Shown: positions 34,605 through 43,657, counted from the stretch's first letter. The stretch is DNA of 64,000 nucleotides from Clostridiaceae bacterium (GCA_902363735.1 CABJBA010000004.1:186001-250000), one strand, 5' to 3'. Program-made: numbers and translations. Notes: generated by a model not told the origin, from the letters alone.

Positions 34605-35504
34605 TTACTGTAATTCCCATGTGTCCTGAAGAGTTAATAAAGAACCGTCAGAAATCATGGTAGTGACCTTTTCTTCTACCAGAGCAGCCAGCCCTGTGTT
34701 TTCCTTTGCAGATGCCACTCCATATTCCTGCTCTGCGAAACGATCCTCTAAGATATGGTTTCCGTCATTCACATAACCTGCCAGAATCGCACGGTCAACA
34801 GAGAAGCAGTCGATCTGCTTGGTAGCAAGAGCCTGAGCCAATGCAGGAAATCCGTCAAATTCCTGGAATTCAGGATTTACATTATAGCCTTTTTCTTCTA
34901 CGTATTTTTTGAATACGTCCTTGGTTGTTGAAGACTGAGCAACACCGATTACCTTCTTATCCAGATCTTCGATGGAGTTGATACCAGAATCTTTATTTAC
35001 CAGTAAGCCTACTGCATCGGTATAATATGGGGTAGAGAAATTATAGGTTTCTTTTCTTTCTGCTGTAATGGTGAACGTAGCAATTACCAAATCGATTTCA
35101 CCGTTTTCAAGGAGGGGACCTCTGGTCTTAGATGTTACTCCCTGGAATTCAACCAGCTTCTTTTCTTTTGCTTCTGCTGAGGTAACGCCAAAGATGGAGC
35201 CGGCGATTTCGTATGCCAGATCATCTTCAAAGCCTTCGTACTCTCCGGTTGCTGTGTTCTGTAAGCTGAACTTAGGAATATCAACCTTGCAGCCTACCTT
35301 TAAGACACCGCGGTCAATAATCTTCTGTACGTCTGCCTCTATGGCTCCGCCTGCTGCTGTGGATCCTGATTCTGTAGAAGCTGCCGCTGCTGTGGATTCT
35401 GCAGGAGCTGCTGTTGTAGACTCCGGAGCCTTTGAACTACCGCAGGCTGTTAAGGATGCCGCCATGGCAAGGGTCAGTGCAAGTGATAACATTTTCTTCA
35501 TCAT
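34605..35504 (-). CDS. amino-acid ABC transporter substrate-binding lipoprotein
   Basis: A 299-residue binding protein. The lipoprotein signal MMKKMLSLALTLAMAASLTA ends at lipidated Cys21 (lipobox SLTAC), followed by a Ser/Ala/Thr-rich linker to about 55. The SBP family 3 domain has GVLKVGCKVDIPKFS, EIDLVIATFTITAERKETYNFSTPYY and VGVLA-type strands; the ligand Arg lies in AERKE. The ATG at 35504 is 6 nt after AGGAGG; an extended start would spoil the signal. Ligand is probably glutamate, glutamine, aspartate or a similar polar amino acid. Confidence 0.94.
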   Translation of the reverse strand: MMKKMLSLALTLAMAASLTACGSSKAPESTTAAPAESTAAAASTESGSTAAGGAIEADVQKIIDRGVLKVGCKVDIPKFSLQNTATGEYEGFEDDLAYEIAGSIFGVTSAEAKEKKLVEFQGVTSKTRGPLLENGEIDLVIATFTITAERKETYNFSTPYYTDAVGLLVNKDSGINSIEDLDKKVIGVAQSSTTKDVFKKYVEEKGYNVNPEFQEFDGFPALAQALATKQIDCFSVDRAILAGYVNDGNHILEDRFAEQEYGVASAKENTGLAALVEEKVTTMISDGSLLTLQDTWELQ

Positions 35505-35542
35505 AATGTTCCTCCTCATATTTTATTATTTAAACAACGTCC

Positions 35543-36274
35543 TTAGTGTAGGATCTTGCTTAAAAACGCTTTGGTCCGGTCATGTTCCGGAGATGTAAAG
35601 AAGTGTTCCGGTGTTCCCTCTTCCAGAATGTAGCCGCCATCCATGAAGATCACCCGATCAGCTACCTGGCGGGCAAATCCCATCTCATGGGTTACGCAGA
35701 TCATAGTAATATTTTCCTGAGCCAGCTCTATCATAACGTTTAATACCTCCTGAACCATCTCAGGATCCAGGGCAGAGGTTGGTTCATCAAAAAGAATCAA
35801 AGGCTGTTTGGTGCATAAAGCTCTGGCTATGGCAACTCTCTGCTGCTGTCCGCCGGAAAGCTGGATGGGATAGTTTCCTGCCTTTTCCTTTAAGCCGACT
35901 CGTTCCAGGCACTGAATTGCTTCTTTCCTTGCCTCTTCTTTGGATACGCGCTGCAGTTTCATAGGTGCTAATGTAAGGTTTTCCAAAACAGTGAGATGGG
36001 GGTATAGGTTAAATTGCTGAAATACCATAGATGAATACTTTTTCGCCATCTCCAGATGGTTTTTCTTTGTCACTTCTGTTCCTGCAACAGTGACTTTGCC
36101 GCTGGTTGGCTCCTCTAAGTAATTGATACAGCGTATGAAGGTTGACTTTCCTGAACCGGAGGGCCCGATAATAACCAGTTTTTCGCCTTCTTTTACTGTA
36201 AGACTAATATCCCTTAAGACCTCTAAGTCTCCAAAATTTTTCTTTAAATTTTCAACTTTAACCATGTCTGGCAT
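35543..36274 (-). CDS. polar amino-acid ABC transporter ATPase, GlnQ/HisP type
   Basis: A 243-residue ATPase with Walker [10 protein letters not shown] (37-45), Q-loop [12 protein letters not shown], signature LSGGQ (139-143), Walker B LILFDEP (159-165) and H-loop in [10 protein letters not shown]. It is the first gene of the amino-acid operon: ATPase, binding protein, two permeases, cytidylate-kinase-like protein. The ATG at 36274 follows GGAG by 9 nt and matches the usual start MVKVENLKK. Confidence 0.95.
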   Translation of the reverse strand: MPDMVKVENLKKNFGDLEVLRDISLTVKEGEKLVIIGPSGSGKSTFIRCINYLEEPTSGKVTVAGTEVTKKNHLEMAKKYSSMVFQQFNLYPHLTVLENLTLAPMKLQRVSKEEARKEAIQCLERVGLKEKAGNYPIQLSGGQQQRVAIARALCTKQPLILFDEPTSALDPEMVQEVLNVMIELAQENITMICVTHEMGFARQVADRVIFMDGGYILEEGTPEHFFTSPEHDRTKAFLSKILH

Positions 36275-36308
36275 ATTTCCATCTCCTCTCTCTTTGGACA
36301 TTTTTTTG

Positions 36309-36360
36309 TAAAAAAAGCAAAAATCACCTAAGAATCTTAAGTTCTTAAGCGTCTTTGCTT
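36309..36360 (-). promoter_or_regulatory. terminator-like hairpin in the leader of the amino-acid ABC operon
   Basis: In the transcript between the promoter (36384-36412) and the first gene lies a stem with outer arms AAGCAAA/TTTGCTT (36354-36360 with 36315-36321) and inner arms TAAGAA/TTCTTA (36342-36347 with 36329-36334), followed on the minus strand by a run of seven T. This is the form of an intrinsic terminator placed before the operon, so it could be an attenuator. No leader peptide with an amino-acid codon run is visible. Confidence 0.55.
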
Positions 36361-36383
36361 AATGTGGTCGTTTGATTTCTGTT

Positions 36384-36412
36384 ATTATAAAAAGTTTTAT
36401 TGTAAAAGTCAA
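36384..36412 (-). promoter_or_regulatory. promoter of the amino-acid ABC operon
   Basis: TTGACT (36412-36407), 17 nt, TATAAT (36389-36384) on the minus strand, nearly the full vegetative consensus. Predicted leader about 100 nt. Confidence 0.82.
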
Positions 36413-36437
36413 GGATTATTTTTATTTCCGTAAAATG

Positions 36438-36473
36438 CCGGGGCCTTGACAAATCGCTTTGACAAGGCCCCGG
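36438..36473 (-). terminator. terminator of the dehydrogenase/isomerase operon
   Basis: Perfect 11-bp GC-rich stem CCGGGGCCTTG (36438-36448) / CAAGGCCCCGG (36463-36473), extended inward by further pairs, followed on the minus strand by CATTTTAC. It is 8 nt after the isomerase stop. Confidence 0.88.
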
Positions 36474-36481
36474 ACATGTAC

Positions 36482-37330
36482 TTAAATCCTTTCTAATATC
36501 TGTTTCAATGCTTCATAAGCCATGGTAAATGCCTCTTCTCCGCTGAGTTTTTTCTTTTGGGAGGTGTTCTGCTCCAAAGCATCAAAGCCTGCAAAATCGC
36601 TTAAATGAGGCTCTAAGGACAAAAATCCTTCATACCCCTCGTTTTTCAGCATCTTAAGAATTTCCTCCACGTGGCCATCCCCCATACCGGCAGGTACAAC
36701 GCTTGCATCAGACCACAGAGCATCTTTTATATGCACATAGAAAATATAGGGCTTTAACATCTCATAAGCCTCTAAGGTATCTTGTCTGCACTGCACAAAA
36801 TTTGCAAAATCAAAGACAGCTTTAAAATGATCTCCGTAAAACGCCTTCATAAGTTCCAAACACCGGTCAGCCACATCCCCGTAAATACCCTTTTCATTTT
36901 CATGAAGAAGCAGGACACCATTGGATTTTGCATAGTCTACAAACTGCCCCAAACGGTCTATGACAGCCTCACGGTATGGTTCATATTTGCTGTTAGAGGG
37001 CATGAAAAAGCTGAACATGCGGATGTTGGGAGTTTTCATCTCATGGGCAATTTCCACCGTATGCTTATAGAGCTCCATATGAGGGGCAAAGTCGTCTTTG
37101 ATGTTAATCTTTCCAATAGGAGAACCGACAGAAGACAGGCTGATTCCCTCCCCTTCAAGGCGTTTATTAATTTCCTTCACCTCTTCGACGGAATGTTCCA
37201 CCAGGCCCTTTCCGTTAACTCCCCGCATCTCCACATAGCTCATATTCAGCTTTTTTAACACTTCAATCTGCTTTTCCAGGCTCATATCGATTTCATCTGC
37301 AAAACCTGACAACTGTATTCCGTTCCACAT
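36482..37330 (-). CDS. sugar phosphate isomerase/epimerase (xylose-isomerase-like TIM barrel)
   Basis: A 282-residue TIM-barrel protein. The metal-ligand regions typical of the family are visible: HENEKGIYGD, FDFANFVQC, FYVHIKDALW and FLSLEPHLSD supply Glu, Asp, His and Glu. It is the third gene of a minus-strand operon after two Gfo/Idh/MocA dehydrogenases, a set often used for inositol- or uncommon-sugar breakdown. The ATG at 37330 follows AAGGAG; a start further upstream would overlap the dehydrogenase gene. A clear paralogue is encoded at 63228-64000. Confidence 0.92.
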   Translation of the reverse strand: MWNGIQLSGFADEIDMSLEKQIEVLKKLNMSYVEMRGVNGKGLVEHSVEEVKEINKRLEGEGISLSSVGSPIGKINIKDDFAPHMELYKHTVEIAHEMKTPNIRMFSFFMPSNSKYEPYREAVIDRLGQFVDYAKSNGVLLLHENEKGIYGDVADRCLELMKAFYGDHFKAVFDFANFVQCRQDTLEAYEMLKPYIFYVHIKDALWSDASVVPAGMGDGHVEEILKMLKNEGYEGFLSLEPHLSDFAGFDALEQNTSQKKKLSGEEAFTMAYEALKQILERI

Positions 37331-37352
37331 AATTTTTTCTCCTTCTTCCTGT

Positions 37353-38507
37353 TTAATAGCTTCCTTCTGTATCAAATACCACTCCGCTTCCCTCTTTTTT
37401 TCTGGATGAAGTACGGCGTTTATTCAGTTCTTCCAAAAATAATTCTTCATCAAAGGGCAGTTCCACTGCCTGGTTCAGCCAACTGGATAAATGCATGGCA
37501 TTAGACAGGGTCAGGCCGTTGATTCCCTCCACTCCTTCTGCAATCAGAGGAGTTCCATGAAGAATTTTTCCCGCAAAAGCTTTCATAACCCCTACATGCT
37601 GTTCATTCTCACCGTCTGTTTCTACCTCTGTCACTGTGCACTCCGGGGTGTCAAAGCCGCCTTTAGCGGTCTTGCAGAAGGTGCGTTCATTGACGGCCAG
37701 CTTGTGAAGGGTCAGCGTGTCATTTTCACAGACCAGTTTTCCCATCTCCAGTGTAATCTCAAACCTATTGGTGCCCGGCGCATCAGCTGTGGCAGTAACA
37801 AAGACTCCTGTGGCACCATTCGGGTATTCCAGATAAGCGGTTACATCATCCTCAACTTCAATATCATGCCATTTCCCATTATGGCAGAAGGCCTGAACCT
37901 TGCTGGGCAGCCCGCATATCCACTGAATTAAATCCATATTATGAGGACACTGGTTTAATAAAACGCCTCCGCCTTCCCCATCCCAGGTGGCTCTCCAGCT
38001 TCCGGAATCATAATAAGACTGGGTTCTGTACCAGTCTGTCACAATCCAGTTAACCCGTTTAATGGCTCCCAGTTCTCCGCTTGTAACCAGCTCATGCATT
38101 TTACGGTAGATACAGTTGGTTCTCTGGTTGAACATCATGGCAAAGACACGGTCACTCTTTTCTGCTGCCTGGTTCATTTCCCGCACCTGCTTTGTGTAGA
38201 CTCCTGCAGGCTTCTCACAAAGAACATGAAGTCCCTGGTTTAAAGCCAGGATGGACAGCTCCGGGTGCTGATAATGAGGAACTGCAATGAGAACTGCGTC
38301 ACAGGCTGCTGACTCCAATAAATCTTTTCCTTCTTCAAAAATGACAACGGATTCCGGAAGATGTTCCTTTGCCCAGTTCCTTCTGTTTTCCTGGCGGTCT
38401 GCGATTGCAGCCAGTTCCAGTTGGGGCACCTTACCTTCTAGAAGGCTTTTGCAGTGGTTGGTTCCCATGTTTCCAATTCCAATAATTCCCAGTCTTACCT
38501 TATCCAT
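37353..38507 (-). CDS. Gfo/Idh/MocA-family oxidoreductase
   Basis: A 384-residue NAD(P)-dependent dehydrogenase. The Rossmann motif LGIIGIGNMGTNHCKSLL opens the protein, HVLCEKPAG carries the conserved Lys of the EKP motif, and GGGVLLNQCPHNMDLIQW holds the catalytic His region. It acts on a sugar or cyclitol ring; the substrate cannot be told. It starts 3 nt after the first dehydrogenase gene. The tail is longer than in the partner and ends NKRRTSSRKKEGSGV..., outside the core fold. Confidence 0.93.
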   Translation of the reverse strand: MDKVRLGIIGIGNMGTNHCKSLLEGKVPQLELAAIADRQENRRNWAKEHLPESVVIFEEGKDLLESAACDAVLIAVPHYQHPELSILALNQGLHVLCEKPAGVYTKQVREMNQAAEKSDRVFAMMFNQRTNCIYRKMHELVTSGELGAIKRVNWIVTDWYRTQSYYDSGSWRATWDGEGGGVLLNQCPHNMDLIQWICGLPSKVQAFCHNGKWHDIEVEDDVTAYLEYPNGATGVFVTATADAPGTNRFEITLEMGKLVCENDTLTLHKLAVNERTFCKTAKGGFDTPECTVTEVETDGENEQHVGVMKAFAGKILHGTPLIAEGVEGINGLTLSNAMHLSSWLNQAVELPFDEELFLEELNKRRTSSRKKEGSGVVFDTEGSY

Positions 38508-38510
38508 TTT

Positions 38511-39530
38511 TTATCTCTCCTCATTTCTCGCTGAATCGTAAATATCCATCATGGTGTAAAATGTGTTTTCCGCAGAACCCAAATCATTTGCATAGGCCCT
38601 TCCCGATTCCAGACAATCATAAAAATCCTGAATGCAGGCCTGGTGGCCGTTTCCCCAATAGGCTTTTCCAGGTATGGCGGTTTTAGGCGCCCGCCATATT
38701 ACCGGCTCCTCATCCTCCGCCTTTTGATACCAGACAGAGGTTCCCTCCAGACGGACAAAACCATATTCACAGACCAGCTCCAAAAATACCGGCGCATCGG
38801 CCACATAGGCAGTGGTGGCATAAAAGCTGGCACTTACCGGTTCAGGTCCTTCTGTAAAGACCATATAGGCCTCCAGGGTATCCTCTACTTCCACAATTTC
38901 CTTTAAGTGATGATTCCTCATGGTGGCTTCCGTCCAGACCGGTTTTCCAAGCCAGCTTAACAGCAGGTCCAGGGCGTGAATGGACTGGTTGATCAGGGCT
39001 CCGCCCCCCTCTGTTTCAAGCTTTCCCCGCCAGCCGCTTTCTGTGTAGTAAGGAGCATCCCTATGCCAGGTAACAAAGGCTCTTGCCCCCTTAATCCGGC
39101 CCAGACTTCCTTCATCCAGAAGTTCACTGACCTTTCTGGTTGTTTCGTTATACCTGTTCTGAAAACAGATTCCAAGTCTTCCGGGGCTTTCTTTCGAAGC
39201 CTTTAAGAGCTCCTGAAATTGCTCTCTGGATATGGCAGGAGGCTTTTCCATAAACACATCCATCCCTTTCTTTAAGGCTTTTACTGCCATGGGCACATGG
39301 CAGTTATGAGGAGTGCAGATGTGAATTACATGAAGATCTTCCTCCTCCAGCATCTTCTCCATGGATTCATAGACAGCCCCGTTTCCTTCTGTAAAACGGG
39401 CGGAATATTCCCTGGCCCGCTCTATTTGGATATCTGCCATGGCGCATAGCTCTGTCTGATTTATTTCTTTCAGGATACCAGCATGGACTCCGCCAATGTT
39501 TCCGCAACCAATCACCCCAACCCGAATCAT
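38511..39530 (-). CDS. Gfo/Idh/MocA-family oxidoreductase
   Basis: A 339-residue dehydrogenase with RVGVIGCGNIGGVHAGIL at the N-terminus, FMEKPPA as the EKP motif, and GGGALINQSIHALDLLLSWL as the catalytic segment. It is the first gene of the operon and only distantly like the second dehydrogenase, so the pair probably act in sequence (oxidation and later reduction) or on two substrates. Promoter elements and AraC-type repeats lie upstream. Confidence 0.93.
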   Translation of the reverse strand: MIRVGVIGCGNIGGVHAGILKEINQTELCAMADIQIERAREYSARFTEGNGAVYESMEKMLEEEDLHVIHICTPHNCHVPMAVKALKKGMDVFMEKPPAISREQFQELLKASKESPGRLGICFQNRYNETTRKVSELLDEGSLGRIKGARAFVTWHRDAPYYTESGWRGKLETEGGGALINQSIHALDLLLSWLGKPVWTEATMRNHHLKEIVEVEDTLEAYMVFTEGPEPVSASFYATTAYVADAPVFLELVCEYGFVRLEGTSVWYQKAEDEEPVIWRAPKTAIPGKAYWGNGHQACIQDFYDCLESGRAYANDLGSAENTFYTMMDIYDSARNEER

Positions 39531-39571
39531 GATTAATCCCCTTTTCTTTTAAATGCTTCTGTGGTAAATTA

Positions 39572-39634
39572 ATTATACAATGTTTTTGACGCAATTTGTT
39601 TGCGTAGATTGACTATAAATATGCGCAAGTTGTC
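39572..39634. promoter_or_regulatory. divergent control region with AraC-type direct repeats
   Basis: On the minus strand a TATAAT -10 (39577-39572) serves the dehydrogenase operon with no consensus -35. Two direct 11-mers, ACAACTTGCGC (39633-39623) and ACAAATTGCGT (39599-39589), sit upstream, 34 nt apart in register; the nearer one covers the -35. This is the layout expected for an AraC-family activator, whose gene is transcribed the other way. Confidence 0.55.
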
Positions 39635-39651
39635 TATTTCAGGAGGAGGAT

Positions 39652-40497
39652 ATGAACAAGGAGCCCCAATACCATTACAGCGAATTTTCCGAACCCTACA
39701 GCTGCAATTTTACCACCAGCCAGACTGCCGGAAATGTGGATTTTCACATGCATAACAGCCATGAAATTTACCTGCTTTTAGACGGACACATTCAGTACTT
39801 TGTAGAAAATGTCTGCTACGGGATGACCCCGGGAAATTTAATCCTGTTTTCCAACCGGGAGATTCATAAGGCCATCAACACCACCGATAATGCCTTTACC
39901 CGATTGGTCATCCATGTAAATCCAGCCTTCATCCGCCCTTACTGCACCCCTGACACCAATCTTCTGGACTGTTTTCAGAGAAGGCCCGCCACCGGAAATA
40001 TGGTTCTCCTCTCCGGGGAGGAATACGAAAGCCTGTCAGCGCTTGCCCGTACCCTGGAAAAGGCAATAAAAAAACGCTGCTCTTACGGCAGCGATTTAAC
40101 GGCTATTACAACCTTGATTCAAATATTAATACTCATTAACAAGGCCTGGCAAAAGACCAGTTCTTCTAAAACTGCTCCAAGGCCTCACAAGGCCCAGTCC
40201 ATTATGAGTTACATCGATAAGAACCTGACAAGTCCCATAACCCTGGACTCCATTTCCCAGGCCCTTTCACTTGATAAATACTATTTAAGCCATTTGTTTA
40301 AATCAGAAACAAAAAGCAGCATATTCCAGTATATCGTAGTAAAGCGGGTTTCTCTTGCAAAAGAACTGCTTTCCCAGGGACATACGGTTTCCGAAGCCTG
40401 CCATCTGTCCGGTTTCAACGATTATTCCAATTTCATCCGAACCTTCCGCCAGACCACCGGATACACCCCGGGGCAGATTAAACGGTTAAATCAGTGA
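39652..40497 (+). CDS. AraC-family transcriptional regulator
   Basis: A 281-residue regulator with a cupin sensing domain (about 25-110; DFHMHNSHEIYLLLDGHIQY) and a C-terminal double helix-turn-helix (LDSISQALSLDKYYLSHLFK; VSEACHLSGFNDYSNFIRTF). It is divergent from the dehydrogenase/isomerase operon and probably activates it in response to the sugar. The ATG follows AGGAGGAGGAT. Confidence 0.93.
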   Translation: MNKEPQYHYSEFSEPYSCNFTTSQTAGNVDFHMHNSHEIYLLLDGHIQYFVENVCYGMTPGNLILFSNREIHKAINTTDNAFTRLVIHVNPAFIRPYCTPDTNLLDCFQRRPATGNMVLLSGEEYESLSALARTLEKAIKKRCSYGSDLTAITTLIQILILINKAWQKTSSSKTAPRPHKAQSIMSYIDKNLTSPITLDSISQALSLDKYYLSHLFKSETKSSIFQYIVVKRVSLAKELLSQGHTVSEACHLSGFNDYSNFIRTFRQTTGYTPGQIKRLNQ

Positions 40498-40504
40498 TAA
40501 ACGC

Positions 40505-41263
40505 CTATTTGATCCGATATACCGGGTCTCCGGGATATCCGCCCCGGATTTTTTGCATCCCTCTCTGCACAGCATCCCTGGAATCCTTCCAGCCCGCATC
40601 TTTATTGACGTAGTCAAATTTTTCAATAAACCAGTCAATGTCACCGGATACCCGCTCCATATTCTGTTCCATGAGATGAAAGATTATAGAATAGAGTTCT
40701 TTTCGTTCTCCATCGCTCAGATACTGATCTGCGCTCTGGCACAGATCTCCAAAGTGATGAAGACAGAAGCCCTTTCCGGCCTTTAGCTTATCCCGGAAAG
40801 CAGAATCTTTTTTGTATAAATGAAAAAAGGTGGCCAGGTAACGGACATACCGTTCTGAATACCGGTTACAAATATAGCAGGACTTTTCTTTTTCTCCTAC
40901 CCACGCCTGAATAGAATTCACATTTCCGGTTTTTCCCTTCAGTCGGTCCTTGAACGAGGTTTTTCCAGGAGCAAAGCCCTGAAACTCTTCCTTCATCTCT
41001 TTGATCAGCTTTTTATAATAGGTTTTTAATATCCATCCGTTTCCAAGTGCATTGCCGTATTCAAACATTTTTTTTTGATGCATCCGGCAAAAGCCTTCCC
41101 GGTCTGTACTTTCCCTGGTATCACTCTCCATATAAGAAGCGCAGGAGCCAAGTACAAAGTCCATCAGCTCCTGCTCTGTTTTCCGCTCCAGGAAGCAGAA
41201 AGGGCACTCCTCTCCTGCATCCATGGCGTCATTTAACGGTATCTCATATATTTTTTCTTTCAT
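40505..41263 (-). CDS. DUF6062-type cysteine-rich protein
   Basis: A 252-residue protein with two Cys/His clusters: CPFC near 20 with FCRMHQKK further on, and CYIC near 135 with GFCLHHFGDLC. These look like metal- or cluster-binding pairs. The rest is helical and charged, and no membrane segment is seen. I recognise the pattern as clostridial DUF6062, of unknown role. It starts 10 nt after the response regulator gene behind an AGGAG site, so it is in the same transcript, and converges with the AraC gene. Confidence 0.75.
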   Translation of the reverse strand: MKEKIYEIPLNDAMDAGEECPFCFLERKTEQELMDFVLGSCASYMESDTRESTDREGFCRMHQKKMFEYGNALGNGWILKTYYKKLIKEMKEEFQGFAPGKTSFKDRLKGKTGNVNSIQAWVGEKEKSCYICNRYSERYVRYLATFFHLYKKDSAFRDKLKAGKGFCLHHFGDLCQSADQYLSDGERKELYSIIFHLMEQNMERVSGDIDWFIEKFDYVNKDAGWKDSRDAVQRGMQKIRGGYPGDPVYRIK

Positions 41264-41273
41264 CTTCTCCTGC

Positions 41274-41963
41274 TCACACCTTAAACCGGTATCCCACACC
41301 CCATATGGTTTCGATATACTGGGGCTTTGACGTGTTGAACTCAATTTTTTCCCTGATCTTCTTAATATGGACCGTAACCGTGGCAATATCACCGATAGAT
41401 TCCATGTCCCATATTTTGCTGAACAGTTCTTCTTTTGTATAAACGTGATTCGGATTCTGGGCCAGGAAGGTTAAAAGATCAAATTCTTTGGTGGTGAAAT
41501 TTCTCTCTTCTCCGTTAACCCACACCCGCCTTGCGGTTTTATCGACCTTAAGGCCCCGGATTTCGATGATTTCATTGTCCGGCATACCGCTCCCGATCAG
41601 CCTTTCATAGCGGGCTAAATGGGCCTTTACCCTGGCAACCAGCTCACTGGGGCTGAAGGGCTTTGTGATGTAATCATCAGCGCCCAGACCCAGGCCCCGG
41701 ATCTTATCAATATCTTCCTTTTTAGCAGAAACCATGATGATGGGCGTATTCTTCACCTCTCTCACCTTCCTGCATATCTCAAAGCCATCCACTCCCGGAA
41801 GCATCAGATCCAGGATCACCAAATCAAAATCCTCATGAAGAGCCAGATTAAGTCCCGCTTCTCCGTTGTTCTCAATCTCCACCTCAAAACCGCTCAGCTC
41901 CAGATAATCTTTCTCAAGCTCCGCGATGCTTTCCTCATCCTCGACGATCAGTATTCTGCTCAT
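41274..41963 (-). CDS. OmpR-family response regulator
   Basis: A 229-residue regulator with D8/D10, phospho-acceptor D52 (LVILDLMLPGVDG) and K101 (DDYITKPF) in the receiver and a winged helix (NFTTKEFDLLTFL; VTVHIKKIREKIE). It overlaps the kinase gene upstream by 4 nt. No transporter lies beside this pair; the only co-transcribed gene is the DUF6062 protein. Confidence 0.93.
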   Translation of the reverse strand: MSRILIVEDEESIAELEKDYLELSGFEVEIENNGEAGLNLALHEDFDLVILDLMLPGVDGFEICRKVREVKNTPIIMVSAKKEDIDKIRGLGLGADDYITKPFSPSELVARVKAHLARYERLIGSGMPDNEIIEIRGLKVDKTARRVWVNGEERNFTTKEFDLLTFLAQNPNHVYTKEELFSKIWDMESIGDIATVTVHIKKIREKIEFNTSKPQYIETIWGVGYRFKV

Positions 41964-43474
41964 TCCTGTATGACCTCCTGATATTTTCTTAAAACGAAAT
42001 GAATCTCCGTTCCGATTCCTGCTTTACTGGTAGCCCATATCCGGCCTCCATGATCTTCCATAATCTTTTTCACAATAGATAAACCGATTCCGCTGCCTCC
42101 CTGGGAAGAATTCCTGGAAGAGTCAGTGCGGTAAAACCGGTCAAAGATATTGGGCAGATCCTTTGCCGGAATGCCTCTGCCGTTGTCCTCAATTTCCACC
42201 TGAATGAAATCTCCCACATCCTTAATCCTGATGTTAATGATTCCATTTTTCTTATCCATATATTTCACGGAATTGCTGACAATGTTGTTGATGACCCGGC
42301 GCATCTGCTCTGCATCTGCAATTACCGATACATCTTCTTCCACATAGTTAAAGTACCCAAGTTCAATATTTCTAGCCTCCATCTCAAGCCCAACTTCATC
42401 AACACAGTCCCGGAAATAACCGGCCACATTAATCTTAGAAAACGTATAGGGGATTTTGTTGGTATCGATCTTGGAGTAAAAGGTCAGCTCATCGATCAGC
42501 TTATCCATATCATTGGCCTTGTTGTAAATAGTTCTGATATAGCGGTCCAGCTTTTCGGGAGAGGAGGCCACTCCGTCCATAATCCCTTCCACATAGCCTT
42601 TGATAGCTGTAATGGGGGTTTTTAAGTCATGAGAGATATTGCTGATCAATTCTTTGTTTTCCTTGTCATACTGGATTTTTTCCTCTGCAGATTCCTTGAG
42701 ACGTATTCTCATCTCCTCAAAATCCTGACAGAGCTGGCCGATTTCGTCATCATTTTCCACATCCAGGGCAAAATCCAGATTTCCATCCCGGATCTTGCGG
42801 GTGGCAACCTGAAGCCTTCCCAAGGGCCTTACTACTGACTGGTACACCCACATGACCAGAGTTGCATCAGTAAAAATAATAATCAGAATTACAGCCATCA
42901 GCATCTCACTCATCATGACCTTGATCTCCGGCAAAAGGCCATCCACATTGGAAATAACGAACAGGCTGCCCTTATCCTTATCCGGATATAAAAAATCAAT
43001 CTGTTTTACCAGATGCTGGGTTTCTCCGTCTAAATAAATGGCTCCGTCAATGGTGCTGTCAATTTCCTCGAATTTGGGAAGCTGTTTGTAAAGCCCCAGG
43101 GTAATATGGCTGTTCCCATCAAAAACCAGGCTTTCTCCCTTCCGGACAATCATATAAGCATATTTGGACAACAGCCGCTCATTGAGTAAGTTCAGATACT
43201 CCGGGTCAGATATCTTCTGAGGATCATTTTCTAAAACCTGGCTGATCTCCCTTAACTCCGCTCCTGTCAGACGGTTAAAAATCTGAAGGGAGTTGCCGGA
43301 TAAAAGGTCCACTTGCTCGGTTAAATTATAAGCTTTCCGAAAAGCTTTCATCTGATAATTGCCAAGCCCCAAAACCACTGCAAATATGAGGATTAAAGGG
43401 ATTACCGTAATAATTACAAAGGCTACCACCAGGCGGGTTCTCAACCTTAGTTTCAATTTTTTCGCCCCTCTCAT
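41960..43474 (-). CDS. membrane sensor histidine kinase with HAMP domain
   Basis: A 504-residue kinase: helix 1 at about 14-36, extracytoplasmic domain about 40-188, helix 2 at 189-211, HAMP at 212-262, H box LISNISHDLKTPITAIKGYV with His282, N box MRRVINNIVSNSVKYM, and G boxes DNGRGIPAKDLP and GGSGIGLSIVKKIM. The first codon is uncertain: ATG at 43474 has a weak ribosome site, while TTG at 43456 (MKLRLRTRLVV) is 8 nt after AGGGG and gives a more usual N-terminus. Confidence 0.92.
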   Translation of the reverse strand: MRGAKKLKLRLRTRLVVAFVIITVIPLILIFAVVLGLGNYQMKAFRKAYNLTEQVDLLSGNSLQIFNRLTGAELREISQVLENDPQKISDPEYLNLLNERLLSKYAYMIVRKGESLVFDGNSHITLGLYKQLPKFEEIDSTIDGAIYLDGETQHLVKQIDFLYPDKDKGSLFVISNVDGLLPEIKVMMSEMLMAVILIIIFTDATLVMWVYQSVVRPLGRLQVATRKIRDGNLDFALDVENDDEIGQLCQDFEEMRIRLKESAEEKIQYDKENKELISNISHDLKTPITAIKGYVEGIMDGVASSPEKLDRYIRTIYNKANDMDKLIDELTFYSKIDTNKIPYTFSKINVAGYFRDCVDEVGLEMEARNIELGYFNYVEEDVSVIADAEQMRRVINNIVSNSVKYMDKKNGIINIRIKDVGDFIQVEIEDNGRGIPAKDLPNIFDRFYRTDSSRNSSQGGSGIGLSIVKKIMEDHGGRIWATSKAGIGTEIHFVLRKYQEVIQE

Positions 43475-43614
43475 GGTTTGATTCTAAAGTCTGTAACAAA
43501 AATTCAGCTTTATGTAAAGGTATTATATCACACCTGGCACTTAGTATTTATAAAACAATTCTAAAATTTAAAATAAGCCTTGATAACTGCTTCTTTTTTA
43601 TCACAGATGACACG

Positions 43615-43657
43615 AAAATACGCCTTGAAACGGTTTTCCCGAATCAAGACGTATTTT
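43615..43657 (-). terminator. terminator of the aminotransferase/aspartate dehydrogenase operon
   Basis: Inverted repeat 43615-43628 / 43644-43657 (arms AAAATACGCCTTGA and TCAAGACGTATTTT, one mismatch), 60 nt after the stop of the last gene, with the T run forming the end of the stem. Confidence 0.65.
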
